This document shows positions 1 through 10,200 of a DNA stretch of 64,000 nucleotides, piece after piece. The stretch covers positions 56,106,464 through 56,170,463 of the forward strand of contig NC_057917.1 of the NCBI RefSeq assembly GCF_018873765.1, given 5' to 3'. The stretch's first letter is position 1, and each line of letters begins with the position of its first letter. Source of the DNA: Telopea speciosissima (Eukaryota > Streptophyta > Magnoliopsida > Proteales > Proteaceae). The translations under genes were made by a program, and so were the position numbers. The notes below the pieces were generated by a model, which was given only the letters and a program-made list of their open reading frames with translations, did not search any database and was not told the DNA's origin.

Positions 1-1176
1 TACACTGGTGAAATCAGGTTCAATCAACCACAAAGCTTCAAAGCGGAAGGGACGTTTATTAGAGGGTCTAATATCATCTGTAGAAAGAATGATCGCGCTC
101 TATGATTGGATGAGGCTAGAAGTTCAGATCTAACAACCACCCTAGGGTGAAGGTCGAACCATTTCGCATTTGAAAAGCAGCGATCGAGTTTAGCCTCGAT
201 GCCATTAGAACCAACTTGCCTGTTATTCCAAGTAAAAGGTTGACCTATCAGGGGGATCTCCGACAAACAGGCCGAGTTGACAAAAAGGCTCAAGTCACGT
301 GTCTGAGCATGAGACACAGGTACGTCTACCTCCAATCTTATCAGCCGGGGAGAGATAAGAACTCCAATCACCCATCAAAAGCCACGGGTATTGAGCAAAA
401 TCAGCAAGTTGATTCAAAGTGTTGAGTTGTGTTTTCCTGATCAATTCTATGCAGCTCAAATAAACAAACGACACAGTCCAGTTTTCATTACTGTCAACAA
501 AACAAAGATTCACATGCATACACCAATCAGACTGCCATACCACTTCCAGCTGCAAAGCATTACACCACATCAACAGGATTCCACCCGTTCCATTGACAAC
601 GGGGCTACACACAAAATTAACATAACCAACAGAGCGACAAAAGGAGTGCAGACGATCACTGGACTTCTTAGTTTAGGAAAGAAAACAAGCAAAAGGTCTA
701 AGTTTCTGTACAAGAGAACGAACTTCTCTTTTTGTCGAGGGTTGATCAATCCCTCGACAGTTAAGCGCCATAACGTTCATTTCTCACTGGGTGACCTGGT
801 ATGGGCCGGTCACCATTGCCTCAGTATCAAGATTCATATCAGAGCTGGAATCAGTGCTTGCCTTCAACAGTGATAACTGCACCTTATCCATGACCCATCC
901 TACCAAAGAAAATTGTAGGTTGTTCTTGACGTTCATCAGACTCGATTCAGAGACTTGGACAGAAGGGGTAGGGCGAGCTGGTAGATCAAGCTTTGAGGCG
1001 AAGTCTGCGGCTAAATGATCAGCCAGAGGACAAGTATCAACGCCATCGCCCAACAAGGGGCGAGTCGAGGACGAAGCAAGTGGATGCATAGTCAGATGGA
1101 AGAACTGAACGCAATACAACACAATCACAGTGTCACTCACACCACAGAGGAGGAAGACAGGGATTGAAGAGGACAC
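1..1176 (-). mobile_element. L1-type LINE, 5' part (ORF1 tail and ORF2 endonuclease), cut by window edge
   Basis: Minus-strand reading from about 780 gives the typical start of a plant L1 ORF2: it opens MNVMALNCRGIDQPSTKRE, an apurinic-endonuclease N-terminus. It continues with LLMGDWSSYLSPADKIGGRR and then IGQPFTWNN and AKLDRCFSNAKW, the late endonuclease motifs. The reading moves between frames near 300, so the copy is broken by at least one frameshift. Upstream, 784-1176 is an open frame probably from the end of ORF1; I see no clear zinc knuckle. Reverse transcriptase would lie to the left of base 1. Family assignment is firm from the endonuclease; the 5' end near 1.2-1.35 kb is a guess. 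Confidence 0.8.
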
Positions 1177-1613
1177 GACTCGTCGTCCAAATGCATCCTT
1201 TAAATAGCAAAGTCCTCCAGCAAAGATAACCCAAGACCCACATAACTTGTATCGAAAACCAGTATAGTATAGCCATAATCATACCAGATAGTAGATGCAT
1301 AGATATCATGATTCCATCTGGAATACATGAGGAGGAAAGGAGATCATCCATCATAATAACCAGTCAATTAATTCCACAGAGCTCAGATTCCATGCACGAA
1401 GGGTAGAAGGAGACCTTCAGATGAGATATGATCCCTACGCCATACTGCGGGGGCCATACTGTGAAGAGAGAGAACCAAAGATCCAGAAGCGATGATCGGA
1501 TTATTAGCCGTTAGAACACTGGTTCCAGCTAAGCACGGAGAAGAACCCCCATAGTAAACTCCGCTTCATAGGAAACTCCGCTTTCCAATAAAGAAAGTAG
1601 TTCTCTCTCCACC
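1177..1613. other. Intergenic, no gene recognised
   Basis: Short open frames only, none resembling a known protein. The boundary between the LINE 5' end and host sequence falls somewhere here and cannot be placed. Confidence 0.5.
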
Positions 1614-1760
1614 GAGCTGCCCGATAGGACCGTGCTGCTCAGACACTGTGTTACGTGTTATGTCCGTCTTATTTCTATCCAAACGCCTTGCCTGAGTAAG
1701 GGTAAGACGATCTTTGCGCACAGCACCGTGTCTGGACAGCACGATCCTGTCGGGCAGCTC
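1614..1760. mobile_element. Foldback (hairpin) MITE-like element 1
   Basis: Two arms pair over roughly 45-60 bases with mismatches. The left arm begins GAGCTGCCCGATAGGACCGT; the reverse complement of the right arm begins GAGCTGCCCGACAGGATCGT. The centre carries GCCTTGCCTGAGTAAGGGTA followed by AGACGATCTTT. A related centre occurs in the hairpins at 6021-6125 and 19730-19888. It lies about 130 bp upstream of the UGT TATA box. Confidence 0.65.
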
Positions 1761-1887
1761 AGCAGTAGAGGATCCAAATTTTTCGTACCATAGAGAAGAA
1801 GAATGTTAAAGAAAAATCTTTTATAATGTACCCAATAATTGAGGGCATGGAGGCGTGGGAGATCCGCAAGCAGTTGTTCACCCCTTT

Positions 1888-1894
1888 TATAAAT
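1888..1894 (+). promoter_or_regulatory. TATA box of the UGT gene
   Basis: TATAAAT lies 92 bp upstream of the UGT start codon. The stretch between is pyrimidine/CA-rich leader without an upstream ATG that I can see. Spacing is normal for a plant promoter; the transcription start itself is not determined. Confidence 0.5.
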
Positions 1895-1985
1895 TAAGTC
1901 CTTAATTAACCCTCTCATCCTCACAGAAACACAAACACAAACACCCCTCCGCCCTCTCCCCCTACCTCTTTCAGAGCCGGCAAGA

Positions 1986-3317
1986 ATGAAAGACAGCATA
2001 GTTCTGTATCCCTCTCCAGGGATCGGCCATCTTGTGTCCATGGTGGAGCTAGGCAGGCTTGTACTCAAACACTATCCATCTTTCTCCATCACAATCCTCA
2101 TCACTCCTCCACCTTTCAACACAGGTTCTACCGCTCCTTACATCACCCGCATCTCTACTACCACCCCATCCATCTCCTTCCACCACCTCCCTCCCATCTT
2201 AATCTCTCCTGACTCTATCTCCTCTGCCCACCCCGAAGCCCTCCTCTTTGAGGTCCTCCGCCGCAACAACCCCAGCGTCCACCAAGCACTCCTCACCATC
2301 TCCCAAACTTCTACCATCAGAGCTTTCATCATCGACCTATTCTGTACTCCTGCTCGCGATGTTGCAGCTTCCTTCAACATACCCATTTACAACTTCTTCA
2401 CATCGGGAGCCGCCGTCCTCTGTGTCATGCTCTACTTCCCGACAATCCATAAGAACACCACAAAAAGCTTCAAAGACCTAGGCCCAACCATTCTTGACTT
2501 TCCTGGCACGCCACCAATCCCTGCACAGGACATGATCAAGCCCATGCTCGATCGAAATGACGTTACCTATCAGGGCTTCTTAGATTTCTGCACTAAAATG
2601 CCAGAATCGAATGGAATTCTCGTAAATACAGTTGAATCATTGGAGCCCAGAGCTTTAAAGGCGCTTTCTGACGGGTTGTGCATTCCTGACCGTCCTACAC
2701 CGCCCATTTGTTGCGTCGGTCCTATCATTGCAGCAGATGATCGAACAGGTGGTGAGCATGGTGAGAAACACGAGTGCTTGACTTGGCTCGATTCCCAGCC
2801 GAGTCGGAGCGTCGTATTCCTGTGCTTTGGCAGCTTAGGGTTATTTTCTGCAGCGCAGTTGAAGGAGATAGCAATTGGGTTGGAGAAGAGTGGACAAAGG
2901 TTCTTGTGGGTGGTGCGCAATCCACCGACCGAGGACAATAGCTGGCGCAATTTAGCACCCCCTGAACCGGATTTGGATGCTTTGCTACCAGAAGGTTTCC
3001 TGGAAAGAACAAAAGACAAAGGGTTCATTGTAAAGTCGTGGGCCCCACAAATGGAGGTGCTGAATCGGACATCGGTCGGTGGGTTTGTGACTCACTGTGG
3101 TTGGAACTCGGTATTGGAAGCGGTGTGTGCAGGAGTTCCTATGGTGGCATGGCCACTCTATGCAGAACAACGGCTGAATCGGATATTTTTGGTGGAGGAG
3201 ATGAAACTCGCCATGCCAATGAAGGAGTCGGAAAATGGGTTTGTGAGTGCTGCCGAGGTTGAAAAGCGAGTGAGAGAATTGCTGGACTCGGACGAAGGGA
3301 AAGCTCTTAGAGAGTGA
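1986..3317 (+). CDS. UDP-glycosyltransferase, UGT88-like, with early in-frame stop
   Basis: Family 1 plant glycosyltransferase transferring glucose from UDP-glucose to phenolic or flavonoid acceptors in the cytosol. It starts MKDSIVLYPSPGIGH, with the catalytic His at residue 15 and the partner Asp in AFIIDLF near 116. The PSPG box runs about residues 352-395, opening WAPQMEVL, containing HCGWNS and closing YAEQ; the last Gln favours UDP-glucose. Overall wording is closest to the UGT88 group (hydroquinone or phloretin type glucosyltransferases). The reading frame ends in TGA at 3315-3317 after 443 residues. The same frame then continues without a break for 33 more codons (TMASRDAAVAATSEGGSS...) to a TGA at 3417-3419, exactly the normal C-terminus and a total near 477. 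An Arg CGA to TGA change is the simplest origin. The product is either truncated by its last helices, or the stop is a sequencing error or recent loss. Single exon; the exact acceptor cannot be read from sequence. Confidence 0.9.
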   Translation: MKDSIVLYPSPGIGHLVSMVELGRLVLKHYPSFSITILITPPPFNTGSTAPYITRISTTTPSISFHHLPPILISPDSISSAHPEALLFEVLRRNNPSVHQALLTISQTSTIRAFIIDLFCTPARDVAASFNIPIYNFFTSGAAVLCVMLYFPTIHKNTTKSFKDLGPTILDFPGTPPIPAQDMIKPMLDRNDVTYQGFLDFCTKMPESNGILVNTVESLEPRALKALSDGLCIPDRPTPPICCVGPIIAADDRTGGEHGEKHECLTWLDSQPSRSVVFLCFGSLGLFSAAQLKEIAIGLEKSGQRFLWVVRNPPTEDNSWRNLAPPEPDLDALLPEGFLERTKDKGFIVKSWAPQMEVLNRTSVGGFVTHCGWNSVLEAVCAGVPMVAWPLYAEQRLNRIFLVEEMKLAMPMKESENGFVSAAEVEKRVRELLDSDEGKALRE

Positions 3318-3419
3318 ACCATGGCCTCGAGAGATGCCGCCGTGGCTGCGACAAGTGAGGGTGGCTCATCCCGGGCTTCACTCTCCAAGGTGACCGAGTT
3401 GTGGAAATCTTCTAGTTGA
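3318..3419 (+). pseudogene. Residual C-terminus of the UGT, in frame after the stop
   Basis: The 33 codons after the internal TGA still read as the conserved C-terminal helix of UGT88 enzymes (RDAAVAA, SEGGSS, LSKVTELW) and end at TGA 3417-3419. Preservation of frame and wording suggests the stop is recent. Confidence 0.8.
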
Positions 3420-3725
3420 GATCACTTGTAATAGGGAAATGGGCAATGCAAAGGGGATTTTTATATACCATGCTGCAACATTGGTTAATGTTCTCTAGGG
3501 GAGCCCTCCACCCTCAATTCATAGGGAGTGAAATGATCACCCCACCCCATGAAAGATGGAAATCTTACTCTCAAGATACCAATGCACTTGCTCTTATAGG
3601 CCCCCACATGCGTAGGAGCTACGCTCCTCCATAGAGAACACCAACATTATCTATATAATTGTCATGAGCTAGTGGAGAATATAAGTTTGCTTCATTCAAC
3701 CCAAAAAAAAAAAGGGGTTGGGAGA
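3420..3725. other. UGT 3' region
   Basis: Non-coding sequence that should hold the UGT 3' UTR. A run of A followed by GGGGTTGGGAGA abuts the solo LTR. No gene seen. Confidence 0.5.
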
Positions 3726-4861
3726 TGTTGCGTCAAGAAATCGTCAAGCGGTCCTGTGAATGCCGTCACTTGCAAGTGGACCAAGGGATCAATAGAGAGA
3801 ACCGGTGTGGTTCCGGCCTAGGACTCTCCGATGCCAAAGTTAGATCTCCTGAGCAAACAGATGAATAGTGATTATTCAATATGAGTTTTGATGTCCCTTT
3901 AAGGGTGGTGTACCTTTCCTTTTATAGTAGTGTATGGCGGTGTGGAGAGTCCCAGTTTGATGGCGAGTGTGCCATTGAGTAGATAGAGGCCCTGGGTAGT
4001 AGGGTTCTATCCCGATTGGTCATCTCCCCGCGGGAGGGAGTGTCCTGGCGGTATCAAGATCCTTGGCGGGTAGATACTCGAGTGTGGTGATCTCGTCATT
4101 GGTGCTTGTATCCGTCTGGGTGACGTGACCTCTAAGCAGTGGCCCAGAGTCCTGGTGGTGGCATAAGTCTATAGTGACACTATTGGGTCATAGATGAGCG
4201 ACCTCGGTGTCCGTGTACATCACGTCTGCGTCCACGATGCCGCACCTGGGTGTGAGGCCATGCCTGGGTGAGGCCGCGCCTGGGTGAGGCCGGCGCCTGG
4301 GTGAGGCCAGCGCCTGGGTGAGGTCACGCCTGGGTGAGGCCACGCCTGGGTGAGGCCCACGCCTGGGTGAGGCCGCGCCTAGGTGAGGTCGGTGCCTGGA
4401 TGAGGCCGCCGCCTGGGTGAGGCCGCCGCCTTGGTGAGGCCGCGCTTGGGTGAGGCCACGCCTGAGTGAGGCTGCCGCCTTGGTGAGGCCGCGCCTGGGT
4501 GAGGCCGCCGCCTGGGTGAGGCCGCTGCCTGGGTGAGGCCGCGCCTAAGTGAGGCCAGCGCCTGGATGAGGCCGGCGCCTGGATGAGGCCGCCGCCTTGG
4601 TGAGGCCACCCCTGGGTGAGGCCGGCGCCTAGGTGAGGCCGTGCCTAGGTGAGGTCGCCGCCTTGGTGAGGCCACGCCTGGGTGAGGCCGCCGCCTGGGT
4701 GAGGCCACCGCCTTGGTGAGGCCGGCGCCTGGGTGAGGCCACCACCTGGGTGTAGGCCGGCGCCTGGGTGGGACCCCCGATTGGTTCTCCTTGGTTTTGG
4801 AGCGAATCGCTTTGTGACACGTGGCAACCGCTGACTGGTTCGATGAATCTTGGATGTATCA
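3726..4861 (-). mobile_element. Solo LTR with internal minisatellite, copy 1
   Basis: 1,136 bp. On the minus strand it begins TGATACATCC and ends TGACGTAACA, and it is flanked by the perfect 5-bp duplication GGAGA (3721-3725 and 4862-4866). It is the inverted counterpart of the copy at 43152-43937; both share the end segments. On the minus strand a TATAAAAGG promoter motif (about 3919-3927) precedes the putative transcription start. No internal retroelement coding region is attached, so it is a solo LTR. Termini resemble Ty3/gypsy LTRs but the family is not certain. Confidence 0.85.
4240..4770 (+). repeat. GC-rich minisatellite inside solo LTR copy 1
   Basis: About 30 imperfect tandem units of roughly 16-18 bp with the core GCCTGGGTGAGGCC. 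Open frames across it (PRRRPHPG-type repeats) are an artefact of the array, not a gene. The same array in the copy at 43.2 kb is much shorter. Confidence 0.9.
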
Positions 4862-4866
4862 GGAGA

Positions 4867-6020
4867 AAATGACCAAGTACAACGGGGCTTTATATGTATC
4901 TATGGTATCAAATTTTTGGTGGATCCGTACAACCTGATTTCATATAGGTGGACCAGAATTTATTAAGGACAAATGTATCTAAAATGCATATATTTACCCT
5001 AAAAGTAAAGCTAAAAGGATATAACCTGATACGGTCGATATGTATCGATATTAGTGTCGATAACGTTATTTTAATTGATACATGGTTTTTTTTTTTGGGG
5101 GGTAAAATAGATACATGGTTTCACATATTGGTATATCGGTCTGACAAGTAGGAATAGCGATTAGAGATATATGGCTTAACAATATTACAGTTTTTAACTT
5201 TCTAACCTTTCAATCCCTATCCCCTATCTCTTGGAACTTATTATCTATCTTTCTTAACTTGGCTGAGGTCACTGAACACTTTCTTAATTTAACTTTTCAC
5301 TTGTATAGGAACAGTATTTAGGACATACCACTGATGTAATTTCTCCTTGGTGTTTTAATATACAATTTTCTAATTTCATCCAAAAAAAAAAAAGGTTCAT
5401 TTGATTGCCTATCCAGATTCCAGACTGGGTTCTTGAGTGGGGTCATCCATTTAAATTATTTTGGTGGCAATGTCTATTATTTAATTGAGATGGTAACATG
5501 AGATATTGCATTACCCTACATGGATGGCTGAATTAATATGGAAGAGAAGATGCTCACTACTCATTAATGATTGAATTTAAGTTTGGAATTTGACATATGA
5601 CTAGTGAAGAGAATGACCGATCGAGTTTCCTTCCACCCACAATGAATGGGATTCCACCGTGGAGCAGGAGAGGTAGGTATCGGGAGGGTATTTTGGACCA
5701 TACAAAAATCCTAGGAGGGGTATATGATTCCTAGGATGGTGAATTAACCGTCCTCTATAGGTGGAGGGAAATTATATAATTAACAATCAAAGTTGTTACA
5801 TCATCTTTTCACATTATAGAAATAGGTGTTCATATAAAGACTTTCTGTGGCATTTAGAAAAACTTTTGTTCATACTTGGATTTGTTTTTTAGGATTTTAT
5901 TTCACTTCTTCTTTTTCTATATATTGAACCTCTCAACGTCTTCTTTGAGTTTCATGCCCAGTCCTGTGTATATTCATCAATCGAGATCTTCAACGGCACG
6001 CCTGCCTGTAGCGGCGAGAG
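4867..6020. other. AT-rich intergenic DNA
   Basis: No protein-coding signal recognised. Contains a poly-T/poly-G run near 5088-5102 and an A-run near 5382. Nothing else supportable. Confidence 0.5.
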
Positions 6021-6125
6021 TGGCGCAGACCATGTCGTGCATGCAATGACCGCCTTGCCCCCTGCCCAGCGCCTTGCCCGAGCTGGGGTAAGACGGTCAT
6101 TGCGCGCGCGACATGGTCTGCGCCA
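6021..6125. mobile_element. Foldback (hairpin) MITE-like element 2
   Basis: Arms of about 40 bases pair closely. Left TGGCGCAGACCATGTCGTGC at 6021; the reverse complement of the right end, finishing at 6125, reads TGGCGCAGACCATGTCGCGC. Both arms continue into GCAATGACCG and then CTTGCCCC or CTTACCCC. The centre GCCTTGCCCGAGCTGGGGTA with AGACGGTCATT matches the centre of element 1. Confidence 0.7.
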
Positions 6126-7248
6126 TAGGAGATCAGGGTCCGTATATTCACTCACGTGAAGTGAGAGGCCTCTTCACATACGCGGTTGAGCCAACATGTT
6201 GAAATCCAACTACCGGTAACTCATTGTTATGGTTTTATATTTTTTAATATACAAAGGAGAGGTCCACTTCTTCTCCTCCAATTCCTCCTCCATCGCTGTA
6301 CAAAATTTCTCCCTCTGCAACTTGCCACTACTCCCCATACTCACCTTGCTCCGTAGTTCTACCCAACCGCCGCAATTTCTCTTCTGTAGTTGCGGATGTT
6401 TATCGCTTGTCGCTTCTGTTTTCAGAAGTTGAACCAAACGCCGACAAGAGTTTGTGAGATCTAAAACTTCATAAATCTCTCCTGTTTGTTAGTAAAAGGA
6501 AAAGAATTATCCGATGCATGTTGGCTGCCTTCGTTGGGGGATTTTTTTTCGTGTTAGTGTCTATTGAAAATGTTTGGTTTTTGTTTTTTTAATAAAAATT
6601 GAAAATGTTTGGTATGTATTTACACCCCTATTTCAGTCATCATTGAGCCGTACAATCGGGTTAAACAAATACGGTTGCAAACCGTACCCAGGGAATTATT
6701 CAAATTTCAAATTTGAATAACAATTGCTGATAGGAACCACCCTAACTACTAGGCTGCTTATAAAAGAGAAAGCCCAACAACAAAGAAGCAAATCAACACA
6801 ACAAGTCTTTATTTTTATCTTTTATCTTTCTTTTTAGTAGTATAATTGTAAATGGTTTTCTGTTCTTTTCATTAAAAAACCTGTTGGGGTTACTCTCCAA
6901 TAGTACTATTAGATGCAGTGATGCATCCTTCCAAATCAAATTGAAGATCTTTGCGGTCCTTCATTTTACCAAAGATGTATCTAGAGATAAAATTAATTTG
7001 ATGACTTCTTTTTCTTGTTCTTGGCATTGCAATCTTTGTATTTGTTTTTGAAAAGTCCTTGGATTACCAAGGCACTGGTAGAACCCATCTTCGTCTGCAA
7101 CAATAGCTTTATTATTTTCTCAGTCTGTAATGGTCTCCAGACCGGAAGGAATTTTGGTGTAAACAGTATGAGATTTGGCTTTTGAAGTTTTAGGTTGTAG
7201 GTATGGTTGAGAATTTTCTTCTAGTTTTTTGGTGCATGGGTCCTAAGG
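6126..7248. other. Intergenic with palindrome and TATA-like motif
   Basis: A perfect 25-bp palindrome (12-bp arms, one central C) lies at 6696-6720. A TATAAAAG motif follows at about 6762. The combination looks like a promoter or leader of a retroelement or pararetrovirus, but I find no coding sequence to confirm it. Confidence 0.4.
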
Positions 7249-7254
7249 TGTCAG

Positions 7255-7259
<5 letters not shown>

Positions 7260-7300
<41 letters not shown>
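7260..7300. repeat. (CT)n microsatellite
   Basis: About 20 uninterrupted CT units following a C-run. Confidence 0.95.
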
Positions 7301-7302
<2 letters not shown>

Positions 7303-7751
7303 GGGAAGTCTACAGGAATAGATGAAGAAAGAGAGACTAGAATCGGTGATGGGTGTTATTGGTGAAGCCTGATCTTCTATCCAGATGTACCATTGGGATC
7401 TTCGGAAGGCCATTTTAGCCTCGAAATGATCTCGGATTGTTGAAAATTGGTGTACATCCCTGCCTTCCCTGCCAAAGGCAAAGTGTTGTGTTGGGCTCGT
7501 CGAGATCTTTGAAACGGTATATTTTGGGATATACGTTATATTTTGGTCCGATCTTGTCCAGTTTGGCAATTTCTGGATCCAGGGGTATTTTTGTACTTCC
7601 TCGGGCTAGGGCTTCTCTATATAATGTTCTTATCTCTGAGAGGGCTGTATGAGAGGTTTTGTAACATTTCCAAAAGATAGTGAAATTTGTTCTATTGTTC
7701 GGTCGTGGACGTAGCTTCCCATCTTGAGGGTGAACCACATAAATCTCTGGT

Positions 7752-8266
7752 TAGGGCTGCAAGTTTGGCCCTGTCGGCCCGAACCCGCCCTGAGCCCGAA
7801 CAGGGCCTGGGCTAAGATTTCTGGCCCTAAGGGCAGGTTAGGGCCAGAAATTCCTGGCCCTGAGTCAGGGTCGGGTCTGGTTAGGGTTGAGACCACGGGT
7901 CAGCCCGACCCTGATTTTGGCCCTGAAAAAATTTCTTTATCTATTAAAAAATAGAAGCTATTACTTATATAAACAAGTGCTTAGCACACTTGGTAGTTTG
8001 TGTTGTGTTAAAACCAATTACCACTAAAAGGTCTTGGATTCAAGCCTCTTCTCTCACATCTTACATAAACTATTTTAATTTAGTTATTGCAGGGCCAGGG
8101 CCAATCAGGGCGGGCTTGGGCTGGGCTTGGCCCGTCAGGGTCAGGGTTAGGGTCAAGGTATTTAGGCCCTGAGTCAGGGTCAGGGCGGCCTGGGCCCAGT
8201 TAAGGGGACTCAGGGTTGGGCTAGGGTTTTAAAAAGCCCGGCCCAACCCGACCCTGTTGCAACTCT
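7752..8266. mobile_element. Mutator-type MITE
   Basis: 515 bp, rich in GGGCC/GGGTC words. Flanked by the perfect 9-bp duplication ATCTCTGGT (7743-7751 and 8267-8275), the size made by Mutator-like transposases. Ends are weakly inverted (TAGGGCTGCAA on the left; AGAGTTGCAA as the reverse complement on the right), and subterminal parts GGCCCGAACCC and GGGTTGGGCCGGGC also pair. No transposase inside. It sits in the leader of the LTR-like block. Confidence 0.75.
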
Positions 8267-8349
8267 ATCTCTGGTGTTGTGTGTTGTGTGCTTTCTTTGT
8301 TTCTCGTTTTCTTCTGCAAATCGCCATTCTGGGCGTTGTTTTCTTAACA

Positions 8350-9794
8350 ATAGGTTTACGGAACCATGAGGATAAGGGCATGGTTTTTGCTGTCATAGGT
8401 GCTCGAGCCTTCAATTACTTGACTCCAAGCACAACTTCTGAAGGACTATTTGTTTACACCCTAAATTACCATCTGATCGGTAATGAAAGACCGATCATCC
8501 TTGAGTCGTAGAGGACCGATCAGCGAGGCAAACTCCTCACGTGGAGAAGACGTGGAGGGCCAAAACAATTCTAACCGTGAAGCGCCCATGACTAACACCA
8601 CCTCCAAAGTGGAAACCACTCCAAAAGGACGTGATGCTCAAACGGTTCTACAACCGTCAAAGAAGTTGCAGTTAAGGAACACCTCATGGAGGCTCCATCT
8701 TCACTAGTATAAAAGTCAGACTCGCAGAAAAGGAAGAGATCTTTCGATCAATCAACAAACCTGCAATTTAAATTATCTTTAATCAACAAACCTGCAATTT
8801 AAATTATCTTTTATTTTCATTGCATTTTACCGTTTCTTAGTGTAATCCTCTTCTTGACCATTGCGGTCATCTTCTCTTTGTCAAGTTCTTCTTTTGATTT
8901 CTTGTTTCAGTGGTATGTCCTCTATGTATACCAACATTGAAATCTTCTTATACTTTGAATTTAGTCTTTAATTCAAAGTCCTTAGAGCAATCGAGGCAAG
9001 AGGGGAATCCACATCTCTCCAAAAGCGCAATCTTCTTATACATTGAGTCTTGTAGGCTCTGACACGCCTATTACTACTGTTTGTTACGGTAGACCGATTG
9101 TTTGAGCAACCAGGAAATTAGCCAAACATTGTTATATGCTGGAAGTGGGGTAATTTACGTAACAAGCTTTCAAAGCCTGTCTAGGGCCCTGATTCGTCCA
9201 ATTTTAGGCTCGAACAAAGTGGTTTTTGGCTGATTTCCAGGTCTGCTTGCTTAAGTCTTCTATGATTTTACGAATTCCTCTCAGACCGTTCCGCTGCGAT
9301 AAAAAGGGTAAGCGGAGCTCTCTTGTGAAGCTCATATGGATAAATCTTCAACTCCATTACGATCTTTCGTTTCTTCTTTCGAAACTAGTTGTAGAGACGA
9401 AAACCTATTCTCATAAATGTCATTGTGAAAAACAAATGACCAGATAGAACAGAGGGGTAGGAAGGAGGAATAAAAAAAAATGGAAAAGTTGAATAAAATA
9501 AAAAAAAGGGAAAGAGAAAAATAGATTGGTGAACAAAAGGTTGCCATATGTCAGCTTAGCAATGTATGTGAAGAGGTCTCTCATTTCACGTTCAGGTAAG
9601 TGAAGATTCACCGGACTCTCTCAAGACGAAGAAAACAGGAAGAGGGAGTGGGGAATTCTGGTGAAAATGACCCGTGCGCCAATGTAAAAAGCATCAACAA
9701 GGGCAGGATTTCTGCCTTTCATGCAATGGGTACACACCCTCCTCCTTTCGCTGCTTGTTACCCACAAAATTAAAACCCAACTGTGTTGCTATGT
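8350..9794. other. Intergenic; promoter-like stretch
   Basis: A TATAAAAG motif at about 8709 is followed by a leader-like, CT-rich stretch, resembling a retroelement or pararetroviral promoter. Short open frames here match nothing I know. Confidence 0.35.
8750..8811 (+). repeat. Perfect 31-bp tandem duplication
   Basis: The unit beginning AATCAACAAACCTGCAATTT occurs twice head to tail without mismatch (8750-8780 and 8781-8811), about 40 bp after the TATA-like motif. Confidence 0.95.
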
Positions 9795-10200
9795 AGCAAA
9801 TAATTTTTTTTGGAAAAAGGTAAGAAATATATTAGATGAAGAGGAAATTAAATCCTGTGGCATAAATGACCCGCAACATCTTTATAAAGGAGATGCTGAA
9901 GGGAATGAGGTAAGGAGTCTATACAAAAATCAATCTCTGATGGAGATTGAGCCAGGTTAGCAAGCCAATCTGCACAATGATTTCCTTCCCTATAACAAAA
10001 AACGAAAAAGGATATGGGAACTATGGAAGCCAAGAGTCTGATCTGATGGATGATGTCCCAAGCCTGCCAAGGAGGAGAGGTGATGCCATTAATCCCATCA
10101 ACCGCAGTTTTCGAATCAGAGGAGGAAGCACTTTACTATGTGGGCCATTGGATGAAATTATGGGACACCCACTCAGGTCTATGCATTGTACATCAAATAC
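9795..10200 (-). mobile_element. LINE 3' end with RNase H domain
   Basis: The minus strand reads the C-terminal RNase H of a plant non-LTR element. ESDSKTAVDGI and SPPWQAWDII lie near 10040-10120, then FCYREGNHCADWLANLAQS near 9940-9990 and the usual tail before a stop at about 9848. It is followed by a short untranslated tail and an A-rich end at about 9795-9805 (T-run on the plus strand). Upstream parts of the LINE are absent, as expected for a 5'-truncated insertion. Confidence 0.8.

Larger units (their letters stand above)
7249..8349 (+). mobile_element. LTR-like block, probably a solo Copia-type LTR
   Basis: A TATA motif (CTATATAATG, about 7617) precedes a leader with the wording GTGGACGTAGCTTCCCAT and GGTGAACCACATAAATCTCT, common in Copia-type LTRs near their 3' half. 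A plausible 3' end is TTCTTAACA at 8349. The 5' boundary (TG at 7249) is uncertain and no clean target duplication was found. A MITE interrupts it at 7752-8266. Treated as a broken fossil. Confidence 0.4.

Noticed and set aside
3416-3634. Plus-strand frame after the UGT as a separate gene
   Set aside because: Overlaps the UGT's own downstream codons and 3' region; no homology.
4379-4827. Several overlapping open frames rich in PRRRPHPG repeats
   Set aside because: They are translations of a GC-rich minisatellite inside a solo LTR, present in more than one frame, with no start context or homology.
7415-7738. Minus-strand open frame of 107 codons
   Set aside because: Antisense to LTR-like promoter and leader sequence; no similarity to known proteins.
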